A stretch of DNA of 64,000 bases, taken from positions 24,405,662 through 24,469,661 of the forward strand of contig JAJEKV010000004.1 of assembly GCA_021234155.1 (NCBI GenBank), read 5' to 3'. This DNA comes from Isoetes taiwanensis. Taxonomy: Eukaryota > Streptophyta > Lycopodiopsida > Isoetales > Isoetaceae. The position numbers and the translations under genes are program-made. Shown here in pieces: positions 33,440 to 46,521 of this stretch. A model generated the notes under the pieces. The model ran no database searches and was not told the origin of the DNA. It saw nothing but the letters and a program-made list of their open reading frames with translations. The first letter of the stretch is position 1. Every line of letters begins with the position of its first letter.

Positions 33440-36400
33440 TAGTTATAAAAATGCTTAGTACAGGCAGAAGATTTCATGAGGGGAGGAAGCCTGCTTGGGA
33501 AACAGGTTGTGCCATATAAACTGGGAAGGTTGAATTATCTCAGATAGCTTGTAAGTCCAGCCCGTTCAGGTTATTCACTTTCACGACCAATAAGCTCTTG
33601 AATTTACACAGGAATTGACTGATCATACAGGTTTCTTTGGCATCTGGTAACTTGATTATACAATCTTCTGACAGGAGTTTGGCTTGATCATTACAAATGA
33701 TAGATCACACTGACTAGACTGAAAAGAAAAATATGTGATGCAAGTAACATGATTGGAAGAGGATACTGTGCTGCAATATAATTGGAAGGAAGGACACGTG
33801 TCCAACTTTTTGCGATAATTAATTATGAATCTAATTGGGACCCACATTTAGGAAGGCAGAGTATGATTTATCCGCTAGTTTCTTAGGATCTCATGCATCT
33901 ATGTAACATTTCTGCCCTTAATAAGGATGCTTTACAACTAGATTTTAGAGGCTGCAGGCATTCAGTGACATTTCATGCTCTAGTTTCATTTCTTTTTGCC
34001 GTTGAGCTCAAAGTAGGAAAGCACATCCATCCATCGATCCAAGCTCTTCAATTGATGAATCAAAATTGTTAGTCCAATGGCATCCTGTGCATAAACTTCC
34101 ACAGTGCAAATCACGAGTTACATTTGAAACCTTGGTGGTGTTGTTGCTTTGATGAAAAATGTTTGTGATGTCAAGGTCATGTGTGCAACAACAGATGGTC
34201 ACTGTGCAGCTGTACATCTCTCAGCGGTGTGGCGAAAATAAAGTCCGCTTTCTTGAGGAAGTGGATTGTGAAAAGATAGAATGCATGCTACAAAAGCAGC
34301 GACTCGAGACTCGAAATTGAGAATATATATAAGGGCCTACCATATCGACATATTATTTTCATGGACAAATTGCAGAAGATACCGAAGAGAAAGAGTCAAG
34401 TAAAACTGGTACGAAGCCTAAGGTTTGAATCTCTTGACTATGTCGATTTTGCATTTAATGCTCTCATTCTTATGTTGACAATCAATTTTGCTCGCGGGAT
34501 ATCATACAAATACTCAAAATCATGATGGAATAATTGCTGAAGTATGACATAGGATGAAGGTAAGTATTATGAGTTCCTAGAAACAGAAATGTCAAAATAC
34601 TATCTGCAAGAATGTTTGTTATGAAAACCTCAGGAAGATCAAAAGAAAAGTTGTAGCCCCTTACTATAGGCAGCACAGTGTTAAGTGTTAAATTGATTGC
34701 ATCATTGTCCTCAAGGAGTTGACCAAGAGGGCACTGTGAAGGAGTTACTAATCGATCTTAAGCCTTTAACATCTGGTTTTCCAAATTTCTGTATGGTTTA
34801 TAGAATGCAAATAGAACATGAAATGTTGATGATGTTCTTTGCAATTTTAACAATGAGATTTCTGGTACTCAATATACAAGACTTCTAGTAAACACTTCAT
34901 ATTTTTCTTATTGTTTATTCTGTATGGTACAGCTGGGATCAGCACTCCAGGTTACCGCGTGGGAAGAATCTAAAAGGTCAATGCTGAGCAAGCTGATCAA
35001 AACGCCTGTTGCTAGGAGCTTCAAAGCACCTCCTACAGCACTGGGCAAAATGCTGATGGAAGTACAAATTGGATCACAAACAGGGTTTTGGAGGTATACT
35101 TTGGGAAACCGTTTAATAGTAACAAGATTTGTGCTTCTTAAACAAACAACTAGATTTTCTGAAACTTAATGGTTTGAAGCTTTACAAAAATTGGGTCATG
35201 GATTAGAAGAAGCAATTTCATTCTTTTGTTGACCTAGCAATCTAGCTGACAGGATATCATAAACCATTACGTTATGTTATTCAGCTTCCATAAGTATATA
35301 AGTGATACAGGTTGCATGTTAAGGGAGACGGAATTCAGTTATATTTTATGATGATCTCCTGGAAAAGTTTAAAAGGCCTAGTTAAACATCTAACTTTGGC
35401 CATAGTCTTTCATAAGATGAGCACCCAAACCACAAAGGCAGCTAACAGATGTAGTTATGGTCATATCATTACCTGCAGCCTAGAGTATTGTTTGCCAACA
35501 TACTATGCGCAATAGAGATGGCCTCTTGAGATAATTCTCTAGATCTAGACAAGAACTCTTCTCCAAGTTTGGTCATAAGTTACCAAATCACAGTAGCGTG
35601 GATCACAGGCCTGCAAGTAGCTGGTATAATTGGCACTCATGTTGAAGGCTACATTTTTTGTGTTCAAAAGAGTAGTAGCATTGCTTTTGGAAGGAGCATC
35701 CCAGTAATATTCATCACTTGTATTGTATGGATTTTCCCTAAAGGCTTGTAGAACTGAAAAGAGACCTCATTAATGGCCCATACTTGCATTCATCATTGCA
35801 TCCTCCCACACATGGCCCTGCTGTTTTGTTCATCAATGCCTCTGTTCTTAGAAGAAGTTGAAGTAGTATAGCCTGTATGAACAGGAAGCTGCAATATTTT
35901 TCAAGCAAACAACTTGACTTAGTAAAACATGAGCTTGGTCTTTGGTCATTGGTACTCATATTTGAGACCTAGGATTCTATTAAATTTTGTCTAGTAGCCA
36001 TCTAGATATAAAATAAGGAGATGAATCAATCGTTTATAACTAGAAAATCAAAGGTAATGTAGGAGACTGGAAGAGAGGTGCAAAACAAGGTACAAAAAGG
36101 GGATTTAAGAAGATTCATACCTTGAACGCCGTAAATAAGCATCTCATAAAACACATCAGGAATAAAATATAACAGTTAAATAAATTTAACATATGACATA
36201 TCTGACAAATAACATTAGACAGGAATTACTCATATAGCAGTTCTTCATGTGCAGGTTCTGGCTGGATCAGGAGAGAGATCTCACTTCACGGAGGATCAAT
36301 TGTGAGAATAACTTTTTGCATTTTTTCATTTTGCAAGTTGCATGGGTAAATCTTGGTGTAGATATATTGGTATCCACCTTATTTTACTCTTGTGTTATCT

Positions 36401-39400
36401 TATTTGGCTTGTACAAGATCTAATTTTGCATTTATAAGTTACATGTTTTGTGTCATTAGGTTGCTTTCTTTTTCCACTGAGTTTCATGTTGAACTAAGTT
36501 TCAGATACAAGAAACCTAGGCATAAAAGCTACAGATAATTCCTCATATGAAACAGATCTAATGCACATCAATATTAGCTTTAATGCAGGGAAGGAGCATG
36601 TAGGCACATGCAAGTTCCCAGAATCGAAATGTAGTCGTCAGGATTGTTGTTGACGATTAGATGTCGAATCACACAAGTAGAACTGTGACATTTAAGTGTT
36701 TGGCCAACATTTGGATGGAGTTCATTTGTGTTGGTCAACTATTAACAAGGGATACTGACCCTAGTCCATTGTCACAGACAGGGAATGGATTATCCAAGCA
36801 TTTGGAAATACATAATCTAGAAATATCAATAGACAGATTTTGGCAAGATCTTAAATAATATCCACAATTTCAAGGGCAGTTTCTGTTTCTATCCCACAGC
36901 AATAATAACATTATAGAAATAACGAAAGTTAATGTTTAGTCCTGGTCTTAAGATATTTCATGCAACAAGATAGGTTGGCAATATCTAGCCGATGCTCTTT
37001 AACGCATTTGTTGCAGCCTACCACATCGTGCAAGAGCTGGGTTTTCATATTAATCTATGCAGCCATACAAGCATGAAAGCAAAGGTGGAAGAACTGAATC
37101 TAATCTAAGTGGAAGAATGTTACCTGTAAAACCCAATTTGGCCCTTGCATATCAAAGTTCTAGAATGCAAACACATCTTTGGTGTGGCTATTGATATAAT
37201 GTATATGCCGATAGATAATCATTTTGCATTTTTTCAATCATTGGTGTGGCTATCGATATCATGTATATGCAGATTTCATAATGCTCTAAATAGGGAGATC
37301 AAAGTGATGAAAAGCGAAGAGATCAAATCAAAGGACAACCAAAGTGATTGATTGTGCACAAATCAATATGGATAATTGGCAAATCACGAGTCCTATTAAT
37401 AAGAGGCTAGAAATATGCAGCACCATCAATGGTAGGCTAGTGCATCATTAATAGAACACGGGGTCAACAAGTAGTTCTTATAACCTCCATTCAAGGTACA
37501 CAAATGCACCAATGATGGAACATTATGTCAATAATTGGATGCAATGGAATTGCCAGAGCTAGGCTCATCAGGTGGGCTAGGAGAGGATACGCTTAGAAAG
37601 CCTAGAATCTAAGGTTTCTAATGATATACAATATGGCTATAGTTAGGATGTATTCCAATGTTTTTATAATGGTTTAACCTTAAGTAGGCCAAATATGGCT
37701 CCTCCCTATGCCAAAAATGTAGAAGGTCCTCATTCAGCAATGTTCGATACGAATACAAATTCTTTTATAACTAAGCATTGCATTATTAAATCTTGGATGT
37801 TAGTAGTGGATTCGACCCCACTGTGTCATTAAACAAAATTGTTCTTGGCAGCCTTAGCTCAAAACCCATTGAATGTTTAGGGGTTAGGCTATCGATCTGA
37901 TGTCCCCAATTGAGACTCAAAACCATTGATTGTTGCTGTGTGCAATGAATAAGGAAGGTGATGGGGGAAATGATCTAAGCATTGTGGTGTTGGCCTAGAC
38001 TTTTAAATTAAGGCATCCCTTATCGATGTTGTGATTTCCCAGTTAAAGTCCACATATTGTGTCTTTCTCATTAGTCATAATTGAGTTTTCTATATATCGA
38101 TCATCGTCGAGGACTCGGCATCTCCCTCGTCTTCTAAGCCTCATCTGTTTTTGAAGTATATGAATGTCGTTGGGGGGGCTAGCCTTATAATCTTCTTGCA
38201 ATCAATAGTGTGTATATTTCTTTAATAGTAGCTTATTCAATATCTATATCTATGAAATAGAATGATCAAATGAATTTAGATAGGAAACAATGGTTTGGGG
38301 AAATTCTACTTTTCCCCTAGATCTCATAATTGTCCTAGATTTTGGTTGTTTGAGAGAGAATCCATTGTTGATTGCTATAAAAGACTAAAATTCTGACAAT
38401 CAACAATCTTTCCAAGTGGAAAAACCCCACGCCAGTATGGTTATCACCAACGTATAATGAGGATAAGAAGGTGATTCTTAGCATCTTGGAAGTTGGAATT
38501 GAATAAACATCACATGTGATTAGATACAAAGATGAAAATATCCTTGGTACCGATGCCAAAGCTACAAGATTAGAATAACGAATCTAAGCTTATAGAAATT
38601 GACCAATGAAATGGCCAACTTTAAAAAATGTCAATCAATATGAATTACATTTCTTGCAACACATAAAAATCCAATATAACTTCTATTCTTTTGTGATGAT
38701 TTGCTCAAAAAGCTCATATAAGAATAATTTGTTTGTAAGTGGATGCTACAAAGCTTGCATCTAAAATTTTTTCTGCATAGCGTTTTGCAATTCTTTTAGC
38801 TAATCAAAGAGATAAATCAAAATTTGTCGTAAAAAGCTTGAAATCAAAGCAAATCCCATTGTTTGAAGCATAGACACAATAAGGGAATGAAAAAAACGGA
38901 ACAATTCAAGCTGGGTGGGCCCGAAGAAGAATTTGGCGGGATGAATTTTTTTTAGTTCTTGAGTTTTTCGGTGGGGTCTCAAAACATTTTGGCATCAAAA
39001 GCGTCAAAAACCTTAGGTGCCTGAAGAATACAAAAAGTTTTTCATCGTTCGGACAAAGAACGAGAAAAATAGGCATTAGATTTTCGGATATACCCAAAAT
39101 ATGCCCCAAGATGCCAAAATAATGCTTGTCCCACGAGGAATTGCCCATTAACAAGAGGCAACCCAAAATATATATACAAAAATGTGTGCGAAGGATATGT
39201 CTTCAAAATTGGGTCTTCAAAGTTGGATTTTCTTTATCTTTGCCTTACTATGGTATTATTCTGTGGAATACACATTTGGAAAACACATGGTAAGTCTTTA
39301 TTTTAGGTTTGTTAGCAAACATTTTTTTAGTCTTCCCCTTTTTACTCAAGATTACCCTAGAATGGATAGTGCGGTTGTATACTACAAGTTTCACTTACCT

Positions 39401-39480
39401 TAGGTAAGCGGCAACCAACATTATTTCTAAACTTATTAGAATGAAGAATTCGTTATTAGACCAACATCTATTGCTTTTGC
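33440..39480. other. 6 kb without a recognisable gene
   Basis: AT-rich sequence with frames under about 85 codons. One plus frame (34924-35169, with SMLSKLIKTPVARSFKAPP) has a gene-like composition but no family match. A 62-bp tandem duplication (GGTGTGGCTAT..GATAT) lies at 37179-37300. I see no transposon termini or RNA genes. Confidence 0.45.
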
Positions 39481-39486
39481 TCTTCC

Positions 39487-39836
39487 CCACTATCATGTAC
39501 ATAAAACATCACTCGTATATAATGATTTCTTTGTTAAGGGTCTCGTCGTGCGGGGGAAGGATAAATTCTTCATACCAAGCAACTTTGACATTGGCATCCC
39601 TTCTTGACTTTTAGGTTTGTCTTATTTGTCCGTCAAATGCTCTTGGCAGTCTCATAACATACCACTATCATATACATAAAACATCACTCTGTGTATAATG
39701 ATTTCTTTGTTAAGGGTCTCGTATGGGGAAGGATAAATTCTTCATACCAAGCAACTTTGACATTGGCATCCCATCTTGACTTTTAGGTTTGTCTTATTTG
39801 TCCATCAAATGCTCTTGGCAGTCTCATATATTCCTG
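39487..39836. repeat. 175-bp tandem duplication
   Basis: CCACTATCAT...ACATAAAACATCACTC starts at 39487 and 39662. The two copies are over 90% alike by eye, to GCTCTTGGCAGTCTCATA. Copy 1 has CGTCGTGCGGGGGAAGG where copy 2 has CGTATGGGGAAGG, again a CG-linked difference. Confidence 0.9.
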
Positions 39837-39957
39837 CAATTTTAAGTGGGAAACAAAATACATAGTATATATCAAGATTTTTCCTTTATCAGCCAGCTTC
39901 TTCTGATGCATTAGAGGGACTGAATTCCAAGTCTATTTTGGTTGATTTTTGAAGTTT

Positions 39958-40900
39958 AATATGATCCAAGCACCAACATATTCAATCTCGGCACCAACAT
40001 ATTCAATCTCTTAGTCTTTATCAGGGAGAGGGAGCCAAGATTGTTGGGCACTCCTAGAATGCTTTTGCCGCAGAAGCAGCCTAACAATTCCCAGGCAAAT
40101 GGGCTATGAGACATATGATGAAAATCAATCCCAGATGCAGAAAGGAGTTTAAAATGGTACCCGGAATGTCCTAAATCTACTGGCAATGTGCCCTTTAAGA
40201 GACAATATTCAGTGGTCTTTGCGACATTAATAGTTTAGGTGCAAAATAGATGTCAACTGTAGCCAAAACTTATATTTAAGCACGGAAAAGGACGTCATCC
40301 AATTTGAGAGTAGATGTTTATCTTGTGGCACATCAAAGCCAGGGTTCACTTTTCCTTCTGAAAACAGAATGCAGACTCATATACCACATTAATGGCCTCT
40401 TTTAGCTATTCAAAGAACCTTCTCTCTTTTTCCTCTTACGTTTTTGATATGCACTGAGATATGGAAAGAAACACTAAGCGCTTAATAGGATGGTGCCATT
40501 GCAAAATTAATAGCTGGAAAAGAAAGATGCAATTATCTAAATCGGCTTGCAAATCTTTGCTTGATAAAACCGCTAAAAGAGGTCTCGCAAATCCTATTAT
40601 CTATGCAATGTTGTGTGAGGATTACATAGCAAAGGGATTCAGTTCCTAAGAAGCTTGTATGTTATATGTTATGTCAACACCAATGATGTGGTGGCCTCCC
40701 CTCTCACAAACGAGTCTATTTCCCTGATGAATCTTCTACATATTTTTTGAATGTCTCAAAGGTGACTTGGGCTCTAACCGAAAATGCACATAAGGTTACT
40801 TCTACGCCGCCAAGCTCTTAGGTTGCTGCAAACCGCTCTTTGACAACCATAGCTGAAGCACATAATTAGATGTCAATGTAGCTACGAAAGAAAAACAAAC
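39958..40900. repeat. Segmental duplication, copy A (~0.9 kb)
   Basis: Starts ATATGATCCAAGCACCAAC and aligns with 41475-42350 at an offset of about 1.5 kb (shared AACAATTCCCAGGCAAATGG, GGAGTTTAAAATGGTA, TGTCCTAAATCTACTGGC, CATCAAAGCCAGGGTTCA/CATCAAGGCCAAGGTTCA). Copies are clearly diverged. No gene assigned. Confidence 0.85.
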
Positions 40901-41470
40901 TCATACCTTAGAAAAATAATCTTGACCATACAATACACATGCTTCAAAGTTACGGCGACACCCTCTTGAACATTTGTGCATAAAAAAAAAGCGGGGATCC
41001 GGTTTATTAGTACATTTTTGCCTTGTGCCACATCAACAAGGCCAGACATGATGCCATCTGCTACATCTACATTTCGGCAAATGAAAAAAAAGGTAGAAAA
41101 GACAGGCTATAATAATTTCATCATCATAAATTTTGAAGGTCGTAAATGCCATGGACCAGACTTACATCTCTATTTCTAATACCACATGCATACTTCCTAT
41201 ACATTGATTTGAGCAACATGCTGCGTATATGGACAGAGATGCCATTTCTTGCGATGAGAGTAGAATGTTAAGCGGTACTTAAAAGAAACCACAAGGATCT
41301 TTTGGTAAATCAAAGCATGTGAACCACAACATCAGATATGGCTTGGCTTACGGCTACGGGCACTGGCACACTACCTCTTCATGATATATAAAGGCCTCAT
41401 CCCTTACAAACTAAATAACTGCATGTAGAATAAGTTAAGAGAGGCATACCATAACATCTTGAATATACTT
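40901..41470. other. Between segmental copies, no gene
   Basis: Short frames only, including 67 codons at 40976-41179; no motif recognised. Confidence 0.4.
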
Positions 41471-42350
41471 GGAATATGATCCAAGCACCAACATATTCAA
41501 TCTCAGCACACTTTCCCACAATTCCTCAGAAGTTTGCCTCAGAAGCAGCATAACAATTCCCAGGCAAATGGGCACATGAGATCTGATAAAAATCAATCCC
41601 AGGGCCTTGAAAGGAGTTTAAAATGGTATGGGAATGTCCTAAATCTACTGGCCATGCTGCCCTTTAACAGACAATATTCATTGGTCATTGCGACATCAAG
41701 CTGCAAACTTAGATGTCAATTGTAGCCAGAACTTGTACCTAAGCATGGAAAAGGACATCATCAATTTGAGAGAAGCGGATGTTTGTCTTGTGGCACATCA
41801 AGGCCAAGGTTCATTTTTCCTTCTGATAACAGAATGCAGACTCATCTACCACATTGATGGCCTCCTTCAGCTATTCAAAGAACCTTCTCTCTTTTTCCTC
41901 TTACTTTTTGATATACCTGCAGAGATATGGAAAAAACACACGAGCACTTAGTAGGATGATGCCATTGCAAAATTGATAGTTGGAAAAGGAGGATGCAAAC
42001 ATCTAAATCGACTTGCAAATCTTGTATTTAGAAACCTCAAAAGAGGTCTTGCAACTCCTATTATCTATGCAATGTGGTGTGAGGGATTGTGTAGCAAAGG
42101 GATTCAGCTCCTAGAAGCTTGTATGTTATATGTTATGTCGATGTCAATGATGACATGGTGGCCTTCCCTCTATAAATGATTCCTTTTCCACGATGACTCT
42201 TCTATAGACTTTCTTAATATTTCAAAGATCTCGACTTGGGCTCTAGCAGAAAATGCACATAAGGTTACTTCAAGAACTGATGCTCCTCCCTCTCTTAGGT
42301 CGCTTTGCAACCGGCTTTGACAACCATACCTAAAGCACAAAATTAGATCT
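41471..42350. repeat. Segmental duplication, copy B
   Basis: Direct, diverged copy of 39958-40900, ending near GACAACCATACCTAAAGCACA. Copy A has a 23-bp local duplication (GGCACCAACATATTCAATCTC twice, near 39988) absent here. Confidence 0.85.
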
Positions 42351-42869
42351 TTGGACCACAATGCAATCTCAAATTTTGAAAAACACCATTCTAAGAACTC
42401 CTGTAATCCGGGCACGGAAAATCTTTGCCTTTTGAAGGTTCAATTTACGGAGGGTCACTTAAGGCTCGGCCGATCTGGGGGATCCTCTCTTTCAAGTCAT
42501 AAACTTGCCTAAACTCCATTAAACTCGAACAAGGAGAATTTGAGTTAACCTCTTGGTTTTCTTGGTTGAGGTTATATTGGACTTGATGAAGCGGTTGCAT
42601 CTTGTCGGGATCAGGGGTTTCTTTGTCAATTTCATCACACGCATCCGCATGTGGCTCATGTTCAGCGACAAAACTTTTGTTTGGTGAAGGATCCGTCTGA
42701 GAATGAATCTCAAGGGAATTAATTTTCCCCTAAAGCGGATGCATTAGAAATCTCTTATTGATGGCTTCCGATTCGCGGTAGCATTTATCTACGTAACATA
42801 ATTGAAATGAGGAAGACCAAAGAAAAATACAAAAAAATAAATCATATATGTGGCATCGGTACTTACTTG

Positions 42870-43900
42870 TTACGACTGCATTCAGTTCACTATCCAAATT
42901 TCATTTTGGATTCTCCACTCTGTCAGCAGCTGGGATTGACTTTGAAGTATCAAATGGGATGAATTCTAGGTGCACGGGAGTTATCTTGCGGTCTAAATGG
43001 CCCGATCGAGGCTTGGATAGCTGTTGGATATCCTTGGTCTCAAATTTACGCAATTCTGCAAACACTAAGTCGATAGATGCGTGACAACATCAGTAAACAT
43101 TAGTTAAGGCACTTACTTGTGTCTATTGGTTCTTGTGGTACCACTCGAATACCAAAAGCCAAAAGCCATGTCTCAGACATAATGTGGGCACAATTGGGGC
43201 TGCAGCAGGTTCTAGAGTGTCTAAAATCAATAGTGTCTGGGGCGAGGGTTAGAGATGATAATATTTACCTCAAATGGTGTGATAGACATGAAATGTGATC
43301 TTGGTGGCGCATTACGCTATCTGGCTGGTAACATTTTACCCTCCCATTTGGACCACCGTCCACAAAATGGACAACCTTCATCACCCTCTTCTTACGCCTC
43401 GGGGAAGCATTGGAAGTGCGATCTAAAAGAGTGTCATGACCACTACGCTCGAGAAAAAAATCCCAAATCTTTGCATTCGAGGTTGCAACTCCAGTGATGG
43501 GCTTCACATGCCTTTAGCTCAATTTCGGTTTACGCTAGTTTCTTATTTAATTGATTCACCCGGGGAACAACTGTACCATTTAGCTCTTCATCCTTTAATT
43601 CGGTTTACAACCGAACACCCTCCATTTGCTTTTGGTTCTTTGTCATGATTGATTGCCATCTGTGCAAATCAGCTCTAATTTTTGATGCTTTATGCTCATC
43701 AACTCAATCTTTCTTTTGATATCATTTTTCCTATCATCGTTTGCTTGCAATCGTTGCTTGCATCTATCAAACCTAGCTGATGTTGCAGCCAACCATTCCT
43801 TCACAAGTCTACCATAGTGCGCAAAACAAAACATTACATATATGTCACCTCCTAACATAGTAAGCCCGCGTCTTGATGGAAGACCACAATCACACACCAC
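42870..43900 (-). CDS. Possible multi-exon gene of unknown function
   Basis: Three minus-strand open stretches look exon-like. First, 43643-43870 is a charged helical segment, WLAATSARFDRCKQRLQAND and KNDIKRKIELMSIKHQKLEL, probably coiled coil. Second, 43265-43507 (NAKIWDFFLERSGHD, SPRRKKRVMKVVHFVDGG) ends at a GAG|GTAAAT-like donor. Third, 42880-43085 (VFAELRKFETKDIQQLSKP) is followed by a GTAAGT donor. I do not recognise the family. Spacing and composition suggest short introns, but no acceptor is certain and one stop (after VENPK) interrupts the third stretch. Confidence 0.25.
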
Positions 43901-44700
43901 ACAAACACAAGGTACTCTCTACCACGACACACCATATACTACACACCACACAACATACGTTGCACACACCACACAATGTTCACCACTATTGGCGGCACAA
44001 AACTTACACCACACCACACACCACTTGAACATAGTACACACCACACAACACACTTCACACACCACACAACGTTCACCACTATTGGCGGCACAAAACTTAC
44101 ACCACACCACACACCACTCGAACATAGTACACACCACACAACACACTTCACACACCACACAACATTCACCACTATTGGCGGCACAATACCTACCACACAC
44201 CACACCACCCGCGGTACATACCACACAACCACGATACATACACCACACAACATGCACCACTATTGGCGGCACAATAACACGCACCACACCCACACAATAC
44301 ATACCACACAACCACGGTGCATACATTCGCCACTATTGGTGGCATAATAACCTACACCACATCACACACCACATCACACACCACACCACACAGTACATAC
44401 CACACAACACGGTGCATACACCACACAATATAGGCTGCACTATCACCACTATTGGCGGCACAATACCCTACACGACCCCACACTGGTACACCACACCTCA
44501 CTTGCTACTACTATCACTCCACATATGCCACACGCGCCACAATATAGCAACACAATTGGCACCATTGGTAGCACAACGCCCCTCCACCACACGGAGACAC
44601 ACCACACCACAAATGCTAGCATTATTCTCATCACTACACCACAAACAACATGCCAACAACTCACCACTCACCCGGACCACACATACCTCATCTATCATTA
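43870..44700. repeat. CACCACA-type minisatellite with ACCACTATTGGCGGCACAA core
   Basis: A C/A-rich plus strand (CACACCACA variants) is punctuated by the core ACCACTATTGGCGGCACAA near 43981, 44074, 44168, 44256, 44329 (changed to GCCACTATTGGTGGCAT) and 44443, spacings about 93, 94, 88, 73 and 114. Units 1 and 2 are nearly identical. A 300-codon plus frame rich in His and Thr and several Val/Cys-rich minus frames run through it because the motif lacks stops; I do not regard them as genes. Confidence 0.9.
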
Positions 44701-44764
44701 AATCCATTGCGAAATGCCCCACGGATGGCATCATAGAGACATAACATGACAATACAACCAACAT

Positions 44765-45829
44765 GATGCAAAATGGTAGTAGACATACCTGATTCTTGAA
44801 GTGGATTTGAGGTTACCTTTTCTGTGTTGATAGAAACAATCTAGGTCAAGCTTGAGATTTCTTTCTGTTGTAACACAACTAATAATTGAACATACACCAA
44901 TGGCATGTTTTGGTCTCGAACAACATTGCTCTGCTTTTTTTTTTTGATTGTGAGTTCAAATTGAATGTGTGGTCTAAAGGAACTGATTTGGTTTTTCCCT
45001 ATCATCTTCATCATCCCTGTCACTTTTACTATTTTCTTCCTGGTCAGGTTGGTTTTGCCTATGCTTTCTCTCGGTCTAGAAGAACTGGCCTCTGCTTTCT
45101 CATCGGGAGTTCTATAATAATCCGAGAAGCTCTTTCAATTAACAGCCTCCCCATTTATATGCAGATAATAAGCCACTGCCCAGGTTCCAGGAGCCATTCC
45201 ACCCCATGTATGTGGCTTGCTTGTAATTCTTTTGTAAATTTGCATGGACTCGTTGTATTGTTCTTCAATCTGTACAAGAAAACATATGCCTTAATTTTTC
45301 AGTTTGAACAAACATTTGGAGGAAAATACCTGTAGCCAGATTTATTTGGAACTCTGTCACCCCAAAGCTTCTTTAGATCTTCATGGGGCACAATCTCTTG
45401 TTTGAGGAGAGATTTCATCGTGTAACCAGTGGCATTCAATTATGACTCCATTAGGGTTCAATCAGCAAGAAGCGGCAAAAAAACAGAAGAAGAGGTGATT
45501 ATTTCTTAATTCGAAATGAGGGACAATGACGTGGCATACAATTCAAAATAACCGACGCTCATTAATTCGCACTCCCGCAATCTCCGTTTCGGTATGCACC
45601 ACCCGATTCTACCACAAAGAAGGTGCAAAAATGTGGCGTCAAAATGCGCATTTTTGATACACCACAGCGTGCTTTTACCCAGGGTTCTTGATCTAACAGA
45701 CCTTTGTTCTAAGGCTATGGATCTCCAATTGAGGTACCATAAGTGCAAATCTAAGCAAAACAAGGCAAGAAACACTACATGGCAGTTTATTGGGTCAAAT
45801 TTGGCCAATCCATGTCAAAATGGGTCAAC
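44765..45829. other. No gene recognised
   Basis: A plus frame of 149 codons (44886-45335) and an antisense frame (45506-45808) have no family features and start within AT-rich sequence. Confidence 0.35.
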
Positions 45830-46345
45830 TTCGGGTAGGTTCACGAAAGGGATCTGCGTTGCTGACGTGGGCGTTTAACCTGAACTCACTTTCGGTTTTG
45901 CCAATTTCTAAAAAAACTAAACTTCTCTGAGGGTTGTAAGATGCTAATCTGCCTATTTGGATCAATGTTAAGCTAACTAGGAACTTATCTCATGCTAATT
46001 GGACATCTAGAAGTGCAATTTGAGGGTACTTTCAGTGGAGTGCGTCTTGAAAGCAGACTGCGTCGCGACAGGGCGTTTGGCGGACTCACCCGGTCGATGG
46101 ATTTTTGCTATTTTTGGATGTTTTGGCCACGATTAAGTACTAAACTAGATTTCTAAACAAATTCTAAGCATTTTACTATCTTTTTGCACAAAATTTAGAT
46201 CAATTTTGCCCCAAATCGAGGTACTCGGGTGGGTTCGCGTGAAAGCGGGCCTGCATTCTTGAATCTGGCGTTTGGCCTTGGACTCACCCGGGTCGGTCAA
46301 TTTTGAGCCAAATTTTGATTTTAGTGCTAAAATTCTATGCTAATT
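45830..46345. repeat. ~200-bp diverged tandem repeat, three units
   Basis: A block of the type GGGTTCGCGTGAAAGCGGGCC ... GGCGTTTGGC ... GGACTCACCCGGGTCGG recurs near 45832, 46037 and 46228, separated by AT-rich filler containing AATTCTAAGCATTTTA in the second and third units. No coding content. Confidence 0.7.
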
Positions 46346-46521
46346 AAACAATTCTAAGCATTTTAATTATGATACAAAGGATTATACTCACATTTAATTC
46401 ATACAAGAATACTATCATATCAAGAAAGAGGTTTATTTTGAGAGAAAAAAGGACTTTTTAGATAATGAAAATATCTGAGGGGAAAAACTTATATTTATAT
46501 AGTTTACAAAATTGGAGGTCT
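46346..46521. other. 3' flank of the H3-like locus
   Basis: AT-rich, without recognised features. The sharp change from GC-rich to AT-rich at about 46520 marks the 3' end of the H3-like coding region. Confidence 0.5.

Noticed and set aside
43842-44744. 300-codon plus-strand frame rich in His and Thr
   Set aside because: It is built from CACCACA-type repeats, which cannot form stops easily; overlapping frames on both strands are also open.
44886-45335. 149-codon plus-strand frame
   Set aside because: No motif, AT-rich start, hydrophobic composition typical of random frames.
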